From: Hyperoplus lanceolatus
Taxonomy: Eukaryota; Chordata; Actinopteri; Uranoscopiformes; Ammodytidae
Length of the DNA stretch: 64,000 nt
Assembly: GCA_026929865.2 (NCBI GenBank)
Contig: CM049408.1
Coordinates: 6,940,001 to 7,004,000 of the forward strand
Reading direction: 5' to 3'
Position numbers and translations under genes: made by a program. The notes beneath the pieces are model-generated. The model did not search any database, was not told where the DNA came from, and was given only the letters and a program-made list of their open reading frames with translations. Below, one piece after another: positions 22,717-34,412 of this stretch; position 1 is the first letter of the stretch, and each line of letters starts with the position of its first letter.

Positions 22717-24337
22717 AGGTGAAGTAAGCGGTTTATCTATGTTAATATAAGTTACAAATGGTGTCCCACAGGGCTCAATTTTAGGTCCAGTTCTTTTCAC
22801 AATTTATATAAATAACATTGTTTCATCGCTAAAAAACTGTAACGCCCATCTATACGCTGATGACACAGTACTGTATTGCATTTCTGATTCGGTGCACCAA
22901 TCTATTCAGAACCTACAAAGCTCTTTTAACACCCTGCAGGACTGTCTAGTGGACCTCAGGCTGGTTCTAAATACAGACAAAACCAAATATGTGTTTCTCC
23001 AGAGCAAGAAGTACAAATTTGAATGATTTTAATATTTTTACAAAGAATGGATTTTTAATTGAAAGAGTCAGAGTACAAATATCTCGGCATCTGGTTAGAT
23101 GTTAAACTCACTTTTAATTTTCATATAAAAATTCTTGTTTGTCGACTACGACAAAAATTGGCTATTTTTATAGGAACAAAACCACCTTCCCTTTATTTGG
23201 TAGGAAAAGGATTATTGAGGCAGCTTTCATGTCTGTCCTTAATTACGGTGATGTGGTCTACCGGCATGCGTCACATTCATGTCTTAAACTCCTGGACTCT
23301 GTTTTTCACTCTGCTTTAAGGTTCATTACAGGAGATGCTTTTATATGAAAAGGTTGGGTGGTCCTCCCTTAAAGAGAAACGTGACGCACATTTTTATTTA
23401 CAAAGCCTTGACCGGGAAGCTTCCTCGTTATTTAACAGAAATGCTGCAAATTTCAGGTGGGCTTTATCAGACCCGCTCCACTGACATGCTTATGCTTTAT
23501 GTCCCACAAGCCCGGTCTGAGCTGGGAAAGACAGCTTTTAGCTTCAGTGCCCCCGACTCCTGGAACAACTTACAGCAACAAATTAAACTAAATAACTTCA
23601 TATCCTTTAACCAATTTAAGCAAACTATCTTAAATCTGCCAAACTCTACCTGTAACTGTTTTAATTAGGCTATATTGTACTTTCACCCATTTCATTTTAA
23701 TTGCTGCCACTCTTCACCACTGTGTAAATGTTTCAATTGTTTTTCTCTTCACCTGTTGTTGTGTATTTGATGTATTTGCATTGAATATTGTTTATGTATT
23801 GTTGTTTTTCCTTTGAATTTGTTTGATCTCGACGTCATTGTAAATGAGGGTCACCCCTCAATTGGTTTCTCGAGGATAAATAAAAGTTAAATGAAAAAAA
23901 AAAGTGTTAAATCGCTATTTATTCATATAGTGATCGCTAACATAATGTGGGCGTTTCATAAAGCCGATCTCTCAGTCAGCTGCTCTGCATGTAATCGGCA
24001 AATAAACTTATTGGAGGATCCCAACATTTTTATCAAATCACAAGAGAGAACGCTACAAACCGACACCCGTCTCACTCATGGTCTCACTGCCGGTGCACGC
24101 CAGAGCAACAGATGGGTGAATGTTTATGCGCCTACAATGGCGGAGCAGGTAAAAATCCTTCCCAATGTCTGTTTTGATGGTTTTTATGATGTTTTTATCA
24201 CACTTATGGATCTGAGATGATGCTAGATTACTCACTCACAGTGCATTAATGTGGTGACGTAGTGACGAGCGAGGGGACTGCTAACTGCAGTAACTGACAG
24301 GAAGTTAGCTAAAAGAACCATTCCGCTTACAGCATCT
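22717..24337. mobile_element. TTAA-flanked TIR element split by a LINE
   Basis: Ends AGGTGAAGTAAGCGG (22717) and, inverted, AGATGCTGTAAGCGG (ending 24337) pair at 12 of 15 positions. TTAA flanks both sides (22713-22716 and 24338-24341), the target used by piggyBac and Kolobok elements. A LINE fragment occupies about 22750-23900. There is no transposase sequence, so it is non-autonomous. Confidence 0.65.
22750..23900 (+). pseudogene. L2-group LINE fragment with RT domain, 5'-truncated
   Basis: It begins NGVPQGSILGPVLFTIYINN, then the RT active site LYADDTVLYC (about 22851), LRLVLNTDKTK, EYKYLGIWLD, YGDVVYRHASHSC, ALRFITG, and a C-terminus QARSELGKTAFSFSAPDSWN ending at about 23668. At least three frameshifts separate these blocks. 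The 3' end is TCGAGGATAAATAAAAGTTA with an (AAATG)-like/A tail. It is a relative of the fuller LINE at about 40.7-44.2 kb. It cannot make a functional enzyme because everything upstream of the RT palm is missing. Confidence 0.85.
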
Positions 24338-24341
24338 TTAA

Positions 24342-26543
24342 TATGGGAACCAGAGAATGAAACGGATGGGTGCAAAGAGTCATTGTTTTTTTTTCTTCTT
24401 TTTCTTAAATAGTGCATATCAGGTCAGCAGCAGCAGCCTACATTGACCTGACTTTGCCCTATACTCTGTTCTTTCAAATCCACATATAACTTATCAGACT
24501 CTAATTTGCTGCAGCTTCAATGAAAGAATTAGCTGAAATGGCTTAGCTAATTAGTTCAGGGTCTGTGCGTATACTGTAAGTAATTAAAGTGACAGACTGT
24601 AATTGAGCCCCAAAGGTTATCTTAAGGTGTGCGTCCACATTTCATTAATTAGTCGCCAACTGTGGCCTCATATCCTCACTGCTCCATGTTCTCTACACAT
24701 AGTCTCACTCCCAATGATTTAATTGGCAAGTCAGCTCCTTTTTCACTCCTTTCACTTCTTGGGTTGTAATCCACCCAGGCATCACCGAGTACATACATCA
24801 ATGCTAATTTTAGGTCTTTGCAGCCTGCCTTTCAGTTCCCAGGTAGCGGCTCTGCGAACGTTTCCACACAGCCGAACACCTGGAAGATATGCTCGCTGAT
24901 GCACATATGATGACCCGATGCTAAAAATGTCAAATGAGCTCCATCAAAGCAAACGCAAGGATATCGACCCCAAGTGGATATCTGAAAACGGTTACATAAG
25001 GCTGTGACATTTAGATGATGTGCCACAGATTGTGGGCATCAGCAGGAAAGGTGGAGGAGAAGGCACAGTCTGAACACATCAAAGTCAGATGACATTTAAA
25101 GCTAATTAATGTGTCCTTTCTGAAAGGATTAATACTGGGGTGGTTTCCTTATTGGATTATTTTTAACAGTTGTTTCATGAAACAGCATTTTTCTTTGAGG
25201 TATGCTCCAGGAACACACCAGTGTAAATCCTATTGTGACTCAAACATTACCGGCTTCAAATAACTTGAGATAGAACATTTTATTTTTACCTTGGAATTCC
25301 AATATTCTCAAAGAAATCTTAAACTAATATCCCCACGGACGACCTCGGACAGTTTGAATGTCAATGCCCAGCTCTAAAGGTGACACTGTGCGGCTGATTA
25401 ATGGCGCTGTCTCTGCAGATACAGTTTCCTGCCAAAGGAATGTCTACCTTGTGTCCAAACATTACCCAACGTTTGTCTCAGTTGTGATTTCCCTTCAGTT
25501 GGGCAGTACAGGGGATTAGCAGTGCTGAGGGGGGAGGCTCATCTAAATAGTCAAAGTTACAAGGTAAGCCAACATTAAAGCAAAGGCCGGCTTTGCATTA
25601 GCTATGACTGTGCAGCACTCCTGGGAGAGAGGCCTGTCCACTGTGTATGAAACACATTGCCAAGCTTGGCAAAGGACAATGCACTGCAGAGATGTGATAT
25701 GTGTAATAATGGAGGCAAATCCAGCCTGGACTCTTTTTCCCCCACCTCAGCTGTGAAAACAGTACACAGGAGATGTTAATAGGAACCCGTCTCTACTCCA
25801 AGGTCAACAGTGTTGTTACAAAGTGAAAAGGATGCTAAATGTTCTCAATTTGTGCTGTGATTCACCAAATTTAATTAATCATTGTGACAAAAAAATAATA
25901 AAAATGGACAGGAGCACAGCACTGTATTAGAATACAGATGAGCCCCATTGTAGCACACTCTTTCACACTCTTTCACAGGGGTGCCCAGGTGGAATGTGTT
26001 TCATTGATGTGTCTGTAATCTGATTTTGTGGGGTCCCTAAGGTTGCCGATACAATTTGTATTATCTTCAAGATGAATGAAATGTCAGAAAGTAATTTTGA
26101 GCATAATAGGAAACTCTGGCAGCGTAACGACCACCTTGACACAACTCAACAGACGTACACATCTAGATAATCAAGTTAATGTAGGGGATTAAAAGTTGGG
26201 GTTTGTCCTCATGTCACATAAGTAAGTCAAGTCTGCCATTCTTTGCTCAACATCAATATAATGCTTGCCCATTAATTTGTGAAATTAATAAAGATCTTAA
26301 CGCAAGCATGTTGCAGTTGAAGTGGTTCAGAAACAAACCTTGACTGTCGTAAGCTGCACCAGACACAACAACAGTTTTCGAATAAGTTGACGGGAGAGGA
26401 GCCTGTTCTAGTATGACAATTTCCATGTTTGTTGTTAGTGACCTTATGTAGTACGCACACATTCAGCCAGTGGTCGAGAGTCAGCTATGTCTGCATTTCA
26501 AGCGTGATGTGAACATCGGCTGTGCACATTTAGTACAGTGGTG
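24342..26543. other. Repeat-poor stretch with TAATTA-type motifs
   Basis: No gene or transposon recognised. Homeodomain-core words (CTAATTAG, TAATTAAAG, TTAATTAG, CTAATTAATG, TTTAATTAATC) recur between 24545 and 25880. This could be regulatory sequence, but AT-rich DNA gives such words often. Confidence 0.25.
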
Positions 26544-26551
26544 CGGATGTC

Positions 26552-27523
26552 CAGTGTTGGGAATGTTCTTTATCTACGTGAACTAGTTCAAAGTTCAGTT
26601 CACACCCTTTAAAATGAACTAGTTCAATTCATAGTTCATAATTCAAAATTATGAACTAAGTTCACAGTTAAAAAATTAACTAGTTCATAGTTCTTTTTTT
26701 AAATATGTTGCTGCAGGCTATTATTTTTCTAAATAATTGCCACATACCGTATAGAACCACAGACAGAAATTATTTCAATAACATTCAGTCCACACTAGAA
26801 GCCAGCTGCAGCTTTTACCCCTACAGTATATTCTCAAAAACATGAGGAAAAAGTTGCTTTTTGAATGGTGTTTTTAATTAAGAATTATTCAAACAAAAAC
26901 GGTTAAGGTGCAAATGTTTTTCCATTTTTATAATTTTCCAAACCTGGAAACAATTCACATGAAATTTCATTCAAATAAAGCAATACTAAAAAATATACCA
27001 GGCAGGTTCTACAAACAAATTAGCCTACAACTTAAACTAGTAAAACCCTCAAGGAGACCATTCTAAACTGCAGTATAGGGCCTACTGTTAACAACAAAGT
27101 CCAGAAGATGTGTTGACATACTTATTAACACAAACACAATCTGAGGTAGGTAACAGTCATACGAAGAAGAGGTAGAACCTGAGGCTAGGTCCATGGTCTG
27201 AGTAAGTGCTGCTGCATTCATTTGTTTTTGTTTTTTTCCGCGGTGTTTCACATTTTGATGACGCAGCGGCGGTGCGACGCCGTGGTGGCATGTGTTGCCA
27301 GATTGGGTGTTTTTCAGCTACATATTAAGGGCTGTTTACGCTGTCTTTTAGCGGGGGGTTTCTATGGAAATCTGGCACTCGATGAACGATTGAACAACTG
27401 TAAGAGCGCTGTTCACAAATGCCAGAATGAGCGCGTTCGCAAAAACGTTCATGAGGCAGAAATACATACGTTCAGTTCACGTTCGCAACGAGTGTTCATT
27501 GAACGCGTTCAGGCACAACACTG
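26552..27523. mobile_element. hAT-type MITE rich in GAACTAGTTC
   Basis: Ends CAGTGTTGGGAA (26552) and, inverted, CAGTGTTGTGCC (ending 27523). Flanking 8-mers CGGATGTC and CGGGTGTA agree at six positions, fitting an old hAT 8-bp duplication. The left subterminal part holds repeated GAACTAGTTCA and TTCATAGTTCA words. The right part has GTTCAGTTCACGTTCG and related words. No transposase is encoded. Confidence 0.6.
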
Positions 27524-27680
27524 CGGGTGTATGTGTACCTGTATGTGTCTTCAGACAGAGAGACGGTTGTGATGCAATGTTTGAGAAACATTCTTCAAAC
27601 AAGCTAGTTCGGGTATTTTTTGACTCTAATGCACCATAAAAGGGATGTTTGATTTGCAGAACACCTTCCCTCCACCCCTA

Positions 27681-27746
<66 letters not shown>
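27681..27746. repeat. (AC)n microsatellite
   Basis: An uninterrupted AC run of about 33 units. Long open frames that cross it are artefacts of the repeat. Confidence 0.95.
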
Positions 27747-27749
<3 letters not shown>

Positions 27750-30700
27750 GACTGACTCCAGCTCTGATGACACTCAATGAAACGACTGCACTGTTCATTT
27801 CCTGACACAATGTATAATGTGTCTATATTTCATTCTGTCAGTTCTTGTCTTTCACTCATAGCAGTTGGTTTATTGTCAAATGCATTAAAAGAGAGGAATA
27901 CACGTTTTGTTTTGGAAAAGTGGGTGCCTGTTTTGTTATGCAGGTTCATAAACATGCAGCTGTTGTGATTGATATCCTGCCCTTGGTTTTATATTATGCC
28001 ACTCACACACAGCTGCTGGTAGTAATCTAACCAAAAAAAATCAAAATCTGAATAATTCAGGCATCTGCAATCAGCATACTGCCACACCCCCATTTCTCTA
28101 AGTACAGAAATATGATCACATATAATAGGATGATATTTGCATTGTTAGCTTGAAAGAGGACACTCAACTGTAATAGTTGAATATTTTAATTTTGACAATA
28201 ATTGATGATGATGAAAGTAGCAATTCCCTGGTTATTTAATACATTTGGCAATGCAATAGTCCGGTTTTAAATATTGCTGTCTTTTAAAGCCTTTGATAAT
28301 TAATGTCCTTACAATGTACTTTGCTTTTAGTTGAAAGGCCTTTGTTTAATCTTTAATCTCATAAATGTACCTGTGATTGGGGACAATAAAGTATAAAGTC
28401 TTTACAGTACGTATCCGCATAGAATGTCCATACATGTGGTTTAAGAACAGGTTTGTGTGTCTGCACTGTTTGTGATTGAGGCCCACTGAACAATGAAGTA
28501 AATGTAACCCTGGAACACACATCCAACGTCTACTGCGCGTCTGCTTCTGACTTTTATTTCGGCTACCATGTTAACACACAACATTGGCCACACATCTATC
28601 CTCCGACGCCCTGCCAACGCCCGTCGGAGGCACGTTCGCAGCGATGCACCACTTCACCAGGAGGCTTGCCTATTTTTTTCAAATCGACGTGCATCTCACT
28701 CAGGTCTCTCTGCTTTAATTGATAGGGAAATACTCTGTTAAGAGTCATTCCAGCAGCATTCACTGTTGTTTTACGATTTCCCGGATTGTCTCTTTCAAAA
28801 TAAAACTTCTCAGAAGCGAAAATGTGAAAAAAAAGAAAAAAAAGGCAATGAGCCACACAAATCCGGTTGAAATAAAATATTAATCATAAGCGTCATAAAA
28901 TGACATGAAAAAATGTCATATTATCGGAATTATCTATGAAAACTATGTAGTAAGACAGGGCATCTAGAAGCAGTGCTGCAGCAGCAGCAGTTTAAACGTT
29001 GCATGTGTGGGCATGCACGCAGAGGCGCTCCAGAGGTAGACACAGGATATGTGTTCCAGACCTAAGTTTTGTCTGAATACTAGAAAACATCCTCTTATTC
29101 CTTTAATTTTCCAATAAGCAGTTTCCATTTACAGTAGTGCCTTGAGTGACACCCTAAAATGCAATTTATGCTGGCTATAGAGAAACGGCACAACAGAACG
29201 TTTGCAAACATGTGCTGCATTGTAGAAAGGAAGAAAAAAATCAAAGAGTGCCTTAATTTTCCACAGCCAACTTGGGTTAAGCACAGCTATTACTTTTACC
29301 AGGATGTAAATATCTGGGGAAGGGGGGGGGGGGGTATTAAATGAAGTTTGAGTGAGTGAGAGAACTTCTATCACGTCTCTCATAATCTCGGGTGCATTTT
29401 ACATTTATTGGCTCGGAAAAGACTTTGAATATAGTATGGCCCTGTCACAAATACAACATCGTTATTTTTTTCTTTTCATGTCTTTGCAGTCATTTAAAAT
29501 GTTAAATTGAGGTTCTAAGGGCATTAGAAGCTGCTAATTATCTCCAGCACTAATTTCACTAATTGTAGAGAGTAGCAGAATTCAACATTTGGCCCTGCCT
29601 GCTAATAAGCAAATATTTATGATGAACATATTTTTATATTATATAATTTACACTGTGAGCAGATTGCCCCGATTAGATGATTCCCTGAGTGCTTATTACA
29701 TTTGTTTTTTAAATGTACGAGTAGCTAATTTTGCCAGTGACTTTAGATACATTTTATTCTGCAGAGATCAAGTGAATCATATGCTCATGTCATGCTCCAT
29801 ATGCTTATTTCCTAGGTGTTAAACTAAATCATGTGTTCGTTGCAAGTACTTTCTGGTTCTTCAAACCCCTGTGAGACAGTGACCCACTGCAGCCTGAATC
29901 CGAGATTACCTTGTGTTGGGAATGTTTCCATGTGATTAGTCCCCTACAGACCTTATAAAACAGAATAAGGGCCGGAGAGAAGGACTGCTAGCAGGGGGTG
30001 AAGCTCGTTATTTTCAACTCAAGCAGAGAAACCAGAAGAGCTTTGAGGATCTCTATCGACCTCGGGAATGGCGCTCTTAAAAACTTGAGAGATCCTTGAC
30101 AAGCGTATTGAACCTTCCTGTGCCTGGATTCCTGCCCCCATGCTGGAGCAGCAGTCAAATGCCAATGGCCATGCAAAGGGATTTTTGTATTTTATTTTGC
30201 TACATTCACCCACCATACTTGGATTTTTTTTCATAGCCCAAAAAAGATTTATAAGTAGCTTCCTAATAGCTGCCTGTCTGTATATATAAATATGGAGGCC
30301 TACTTTACCAAAATCGAGGACTGTATTATTTTTCGAACAAAGGTACATTAGTATTCCTGAATGCACATTAGCTGAAGGCAAAACACACAGGTATGACAAC
30401 GTTTCAAATGTTGCCTCTCGAGCATGTAAGAGCAAGCAGGACTGCAAAATAATGAGTGTACAGGTTGTGATGCCGACAAGCAGAAGGTACATGTTTGTAA
30501 AGTTTCTGCAAACTTTCTCACAGTGGCAGGACTGTGCTTGAAAAAGCCTATTATGGGCTCGGTATTCAGGACAATGCCTTGCTAATCAATAATTCTTTTT
30601 GCGAGGATAAATGGCTCAAATGGCACAGCAGTATCTTCATTTTTAAAGCTCAAATTAAGGCAAAACAATAGCCCCACATCTGACATAGAGTAGTAGGACT

Positions 30701-30840
30701 TCATCAGTCAAGTCAAACATGTTACTGAAAAGATGACTGAATAAGAACCTGTGTTTAAATGGGGTGAGTACAGTACAGTATATGAACTAGATGCTGCAGT
30801 TGTATGAAAACAGTTGAGGGTGGTAGTTAGCTTACAGTTT
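27747..30840. other. Intergenic, no gene supported
   Basis: Contains a poly-G run (29320-29334), a CAG run (28977-28990) and a 9-bp-stem hairpin at 28600-28630. Open frames at 28596-28856 and 30019-30492 lack recognisable domains, splice signals or codon structure that I would trust. A TATAAAA word is at 29954. Confidence 0.35.
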
Positions 30841-31060
30841 AAGGTAAGGTAACTTTATTTGTACCCGAGGGTAGATTTGGTTGCAGTTAAAAAGAATTTG
30901 CCCCAACCCACACTAACAACATCGACAGACAGTGACATAAAAGTGACAACAGTGCTCCTGACATAGGAACATGGGATAAAAGCATACAAAAAGGTATTAC
31001 TATCAAAAGATAAATACTGAATACAAGCCATCATGGCAGATACAAAAAACAAGGTCAACA
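30841..31060 (-). repeat. Retroelement 3' end, minus strand
   Basis: On the minus strand it finishes CTACCCTCGGGTACAAATAA and AGTTACCTTACCTTA, resembling a LINE/SINE 3' terminus with a TTACC-type tail. The upstream extent is uncertain. Confidence 0.4.
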
Positions 31061-31351
31061 AGTTCTTTACTTTGCATTGATGCATTGGTCACAATTGATT
31101 CTACATGTTCAAAAAAACCCTTCAAAGAGTCTACATTACCAACATGCTAATGCTATGCAGTTCATCTCACCTCCAAACTTCACTCACACAACTCTCCATA
31201 CTCACAACAAGTTTGCTGGAGCAAAACACTGGAAACATTATTCAATTAGAAAAACCCACATTGATGTACACAACACACACACAACTTAGAAACACTAACA
31301 AGTAGCATTCATTAAAGTTGAACTTTTCTTTGTTTGAAAAAAAAAAATAAT

Positions 31352-31645
31352 TCAAATCTCATCAAAATCACACCTTATTTTTTCTCTGGCAATGCATCTT
31401 GGTAAGGTATCTGCTGGCAAGTACAATCCATCTCTGGTGAACCCTCGGGAGAAGTGTCTCCACACTCCACACACAGCGTCCAATAAGGACATCTGTTCAT
31501 GTGGACGGCGGTTGTAGACTTTCCAACTCCACGTTGAGGAACAAAACACTTCTATGGGGTTTGGGAGAGAGGAGTATGGAGGCAGGAGTAGGGCCATCAT
31601 CTTGAGATGGGTAGCAAACCACAGTGGAGTTCCTTGGTACATAGC
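31352..31645 (-). pseudogene. DDE transposase C-terminal fragment (IS630/Tc1-like)
   Basis: The minus-strand frame encodes LLLPPYSSLPNPIEVF, with the NPIE glutamate that completes the DDE triad in IS630/Tc1/mariner-like transposases. It continues WSWKVYNRRPHEQMSLLDAV, LPRCIAREKIRCDFDEI and a stop. The fish family usually has LPPYSPFLNPIE, so two substitutions are visible. The N-terminal DNA-binding part and the two catalytic aspartates are absent. No terminal repeats were found around it. Confidence 0.65.
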
Positions 31646-32399
31646 TGTTGCAAATCCAAAGGAATTTTTGCCACAGATTATGAAAAAATTGTGACAGACT
31701 ACTGTAAACTAGTGCACAGATCTGTCTAAGGCATCACCTTTTAGTTTAAGTGTCATCCTATTGCAGGTACATGCCACACACCTTTGAATGGCACCTGCTA
31801 ACAGATCCTGCTGTTATCTTCACAGAGATAACACACAGTGAGAGGAGTGACAACGCCTGGGGAGTCGCCTGGAAACCTCACAAACATCAAAAGGTCCTGA
31901 CACACTCGTCTCTGCCTCGCTATTATCACCCTTGATATATAACATGTTTAGGATTTCATATATTTTCCTATCAGTAAAATGGAAGGATATTCATATATTC
32001 ATATAATGTATATTTACAATCAACTATTAAAGCTATTGAAGAGAACATATATAGTATATTCCATAGAAAATAGTAAAAAGGCTAAACACTCAAATCCAAT
32101 ATAAAGAGTTTTTTGTCCGGTGTGGTTTTGAGACACTGATTCACATATAACTTGGAAGCTATTGATAAATACAATCACATATTTCTCATCAGAATTGTTA
32201 AGAAATAATTTAATAAACATGACCCGTTAAATAGAGTGTGCTACAGGAGCCCAATATATATATATTTTTAATTTCATTAATTTAACAAGGCAGATCAGGA
32301 ATACATCAGTTTACCTCTATGTTCAATAATATTGCATATTGCACAAGTCATTATGAAGTTATTGAAAAATATCTGTTTAGTGTCTCAGTCAGTCTGGTT
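31646..32399. other. Intergenic, nothing recognised
   Basis: AT-rich sequence with a short TATATA run near 32256. No gene, RNA or repeat is supported. Confidence 0.35.
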
Positions 32400-32719
32400 G
32401 ATATGGAGAAAATCCAGCATGTTCCTACCCTGGAAATCCAGACTCACCGCTAGCAAATTTAAATTTGCTCTGCGACGTATTCTGGGCGTGAACCATTGGA
32501 GTTCATTAACTATGTTTGAAAATTCGGGGCTACAAATAAAATGTTTGTATCTGAAATGGGCGGACTAAACCGGATAACGAAAGTGCTGCGCATGCGCCGT
32601 CGCAGTCGTGATAGTATAAAATAAAGATGGCTCTGGATAATTTTTTTGAAATGGCTTCGGCCTCGACACAAATTAACAGAAGACTATACTCTAATCTTAG
32701 CCCGGTCCCACCAGACTAT
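32400..32719. repeat. Repeat remnant with TAGCAAATTTAAATTTGC
   Basis: CTACCCTGGAAATCCAGACT followed by GCAAATTTAAATTTGC resembles the family hinted at near 372 and 2057-2120. The rest is unrecognised. Confidence 0.35.
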
Positions 32720-33105
32720 TAGCCTGGTGCTACCAGACCACCGTACTTCATTTCATTTGTACAGAAGGTCTGGCAGTGCTTTAATTGGCAAACGTTCACT
32801 CATGGAGGCGGGTGTCTGTTAAAGTTTAAAACTATTGGATCTGCCCAGTGCCACTCTGGATTAGCCAACCAATCGCATAACGTTTGGTCGTCACGTGTGT
32901 CATGAGCCGGCTTCTGGCAACTGAAACTGGAGTGCGACTTCGACGTCATCGTTCTCAGCCACTCGCTCTGTTCGCTGATTGGACCGGCCGTCGAATCTCC
33001 AGAAAAACTGGGAAATGGGCTGTACACCCAGACTGACTACTGAAGGGAAAATAAAATTTGGCCGGAAGTAGGCGGGCAGGCGGAGCCAGACTATCATACT
33101 GTTGA
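32720..33105. repeat. Dispersed repeat, copy 1 (empty-site copy)
   Basis: It starts TAGCCTGGTGCTACCAGACC and ends GGCGGAGCCAGACTAT. Its internal text (GTACAGAAGGTCTGG, GGCGGGTGTCTGTT, TCATGAGCCGGCTTCTG, GACTGACTACTGAAGGGAA) recurs in the same order in the next copy at 33106-35165. This copy lacks element B and the hAT MITE, so it shows what the target looked like before those insertions. Confidence 0.75.
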
Positions 33106-33660
33106 TTTAATTTGTACAGAAGGTCTGGAATCGTTCAATTGACAAAAGTAAACTCACTTAAAGGCGGGTGTCTGTTGAAGTTTAAAACTATTGGATCAGC
33201 TCAGTGCCACTCTGGATCTGCCAACCAATCGTCGCATAACGTTTGGTTGTGACGTAGGGGAAGGTGGGGTGATTTGTGCATTTTGGAAGTTGCAAAACCC
33301 CTCGTTTCTAGAAAACCGTGGAAGAAATTGGAAATGTGACCACATATTTAAGAAGAGCCATCCATTTGACTCATCCTGTAAAGAAGGGAGACACAAGGAA
33401 TAAGATATAAGCACATTTAAGCTCAAAAAACTGTGTTTTGCCTTTCAAAGTAAAATTTCCATGATCAAGGTTTTTTGATTATTGTGTCTGAACAATTATA
33501 GACACGTTTGAAAACATTTGACACATGTTTTAGTGCTTTGGTATGCTACACTTTGAGTCTATATAGTTAGCACAATGTCAACCCTAAATTGCTGCATCAT
33601 GCCTATTATCCAAAATTCTGGGGATGGGGTGATTTGTGCGCAAGGGCCTGGGTGAGTTAT

Positions 33661-33992
33661 AAGTAAGTAAGTAAGTAAAATGTATTTATAAAAGCACATT
33701 TATGACAGTTTGCACTGTCCAAAGTGCTGTACATAGTGCATTCAGTAGGTAAACAATGAAGGTAAAATAACAATAACCAAAATAAAAGACGTAAAGCCCA
33801 TACATCCACATAAACACAGATAGTAGTGCAGAGGTAAGTAAGTAGTGCAGAGGTTAATGGGGAGGAAACACCAGGGTGTACATATGGGTTTTGAGCCTTG
33901 ATTTAAAGGCAGAAATGTAGGGGGAATCACATTTGTCAGGTGGCAGTTGGTTCCACAAGCACGGAGCAACTAGTGCAAAGTACATTTCTGAG
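33661..33992 (-). repeat. LINE 3' end nested in element B
   Basis: Same insertion, orientation and flanks as 10109-10431 in element A, with an (AAGT)n tail at the left. It was inherited with the element and is not an independent hit. Confidence 0.65.
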
Positions 33993-33998
33993 AGTTGT

Positions 33999-34157
33999 GC
34001 CAGTGGCATGGCTGTATACGCTGGTCACCAAAAGAAAGTGATAGTCTACAGTAGCTCAGAAGAGAGTGACATCTCAATTCCACTTAACGACACCACTGAT
34101 GAGAGTTCAGATGGCCAGAAAGATGATGATGGTGACTTTGTCATTGTGACACAATGA
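33999..34157 (+). pseudogene. Possible transposase C-terminal remnant in element B
   Basis: Encodes GHQKKVIVYSSSEESD, an acidic stretch and DGDFVIV, then a stop where element A continues SFAGK. It is nearly identical to 10450-10610. The conservation reflects element copying and is not evidence of function. Confidence 0.4.
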
Positions 34158-34412
34158 CGCACAAATCACCCCACTACGTGGGGTGATTTGTGCGACAAGA
34201 CAACTTTTTTTCCGAAAGCTATATTTCTTAAACAGTTTATTCCAGATCCAAAGTTTTTATTGCCAGGGATGCACAACATCCTGAAATATATGTACATATT
34301 TGAGTTGGAGACATAACTGTCAAGGCCTCACTTTAAAATCACTTTGAGTAAAAAGTTGCACAAATCACCCCACCTTCCCCTATATGTCATGAGCCGGCTT
34401 CTGACTACCGCC

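Larger units (their letters stand above)
33257..34380. mobile_element. Element B: TA-flanked TIR element, relative of A
   Basis: Perfect 24-bp terminal inverted repeats start GGGGAAGGTGGGGTGATTTG (33257) and, inverted, end at 34380. TA is duplicated on both sides (33255-33256 and 34381-34382). Copy 1 of the host repeat shows the uninterrupted site. The interior matches element A, including the antisense LINE insertion and the possible transposase remnant. At 34158-34194 a 17-bp palindrome stem repeats the terminal word inverted (TCACCCCAC / GTGGGGTGA), followed by GACAAGACAACTTTTTTT. Confidence 0.92.

Noticed and set aside
27222-27572. 116-residue open frame
   Set aside because: It runs through the right half of a hAT-type MITE and past its end.
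30019-30492. 157-residue minus-strand open frame
   Set aside because: No recognisable domain, no splice context and composition like shadow frames. Length alone is not enough in 64 kb.
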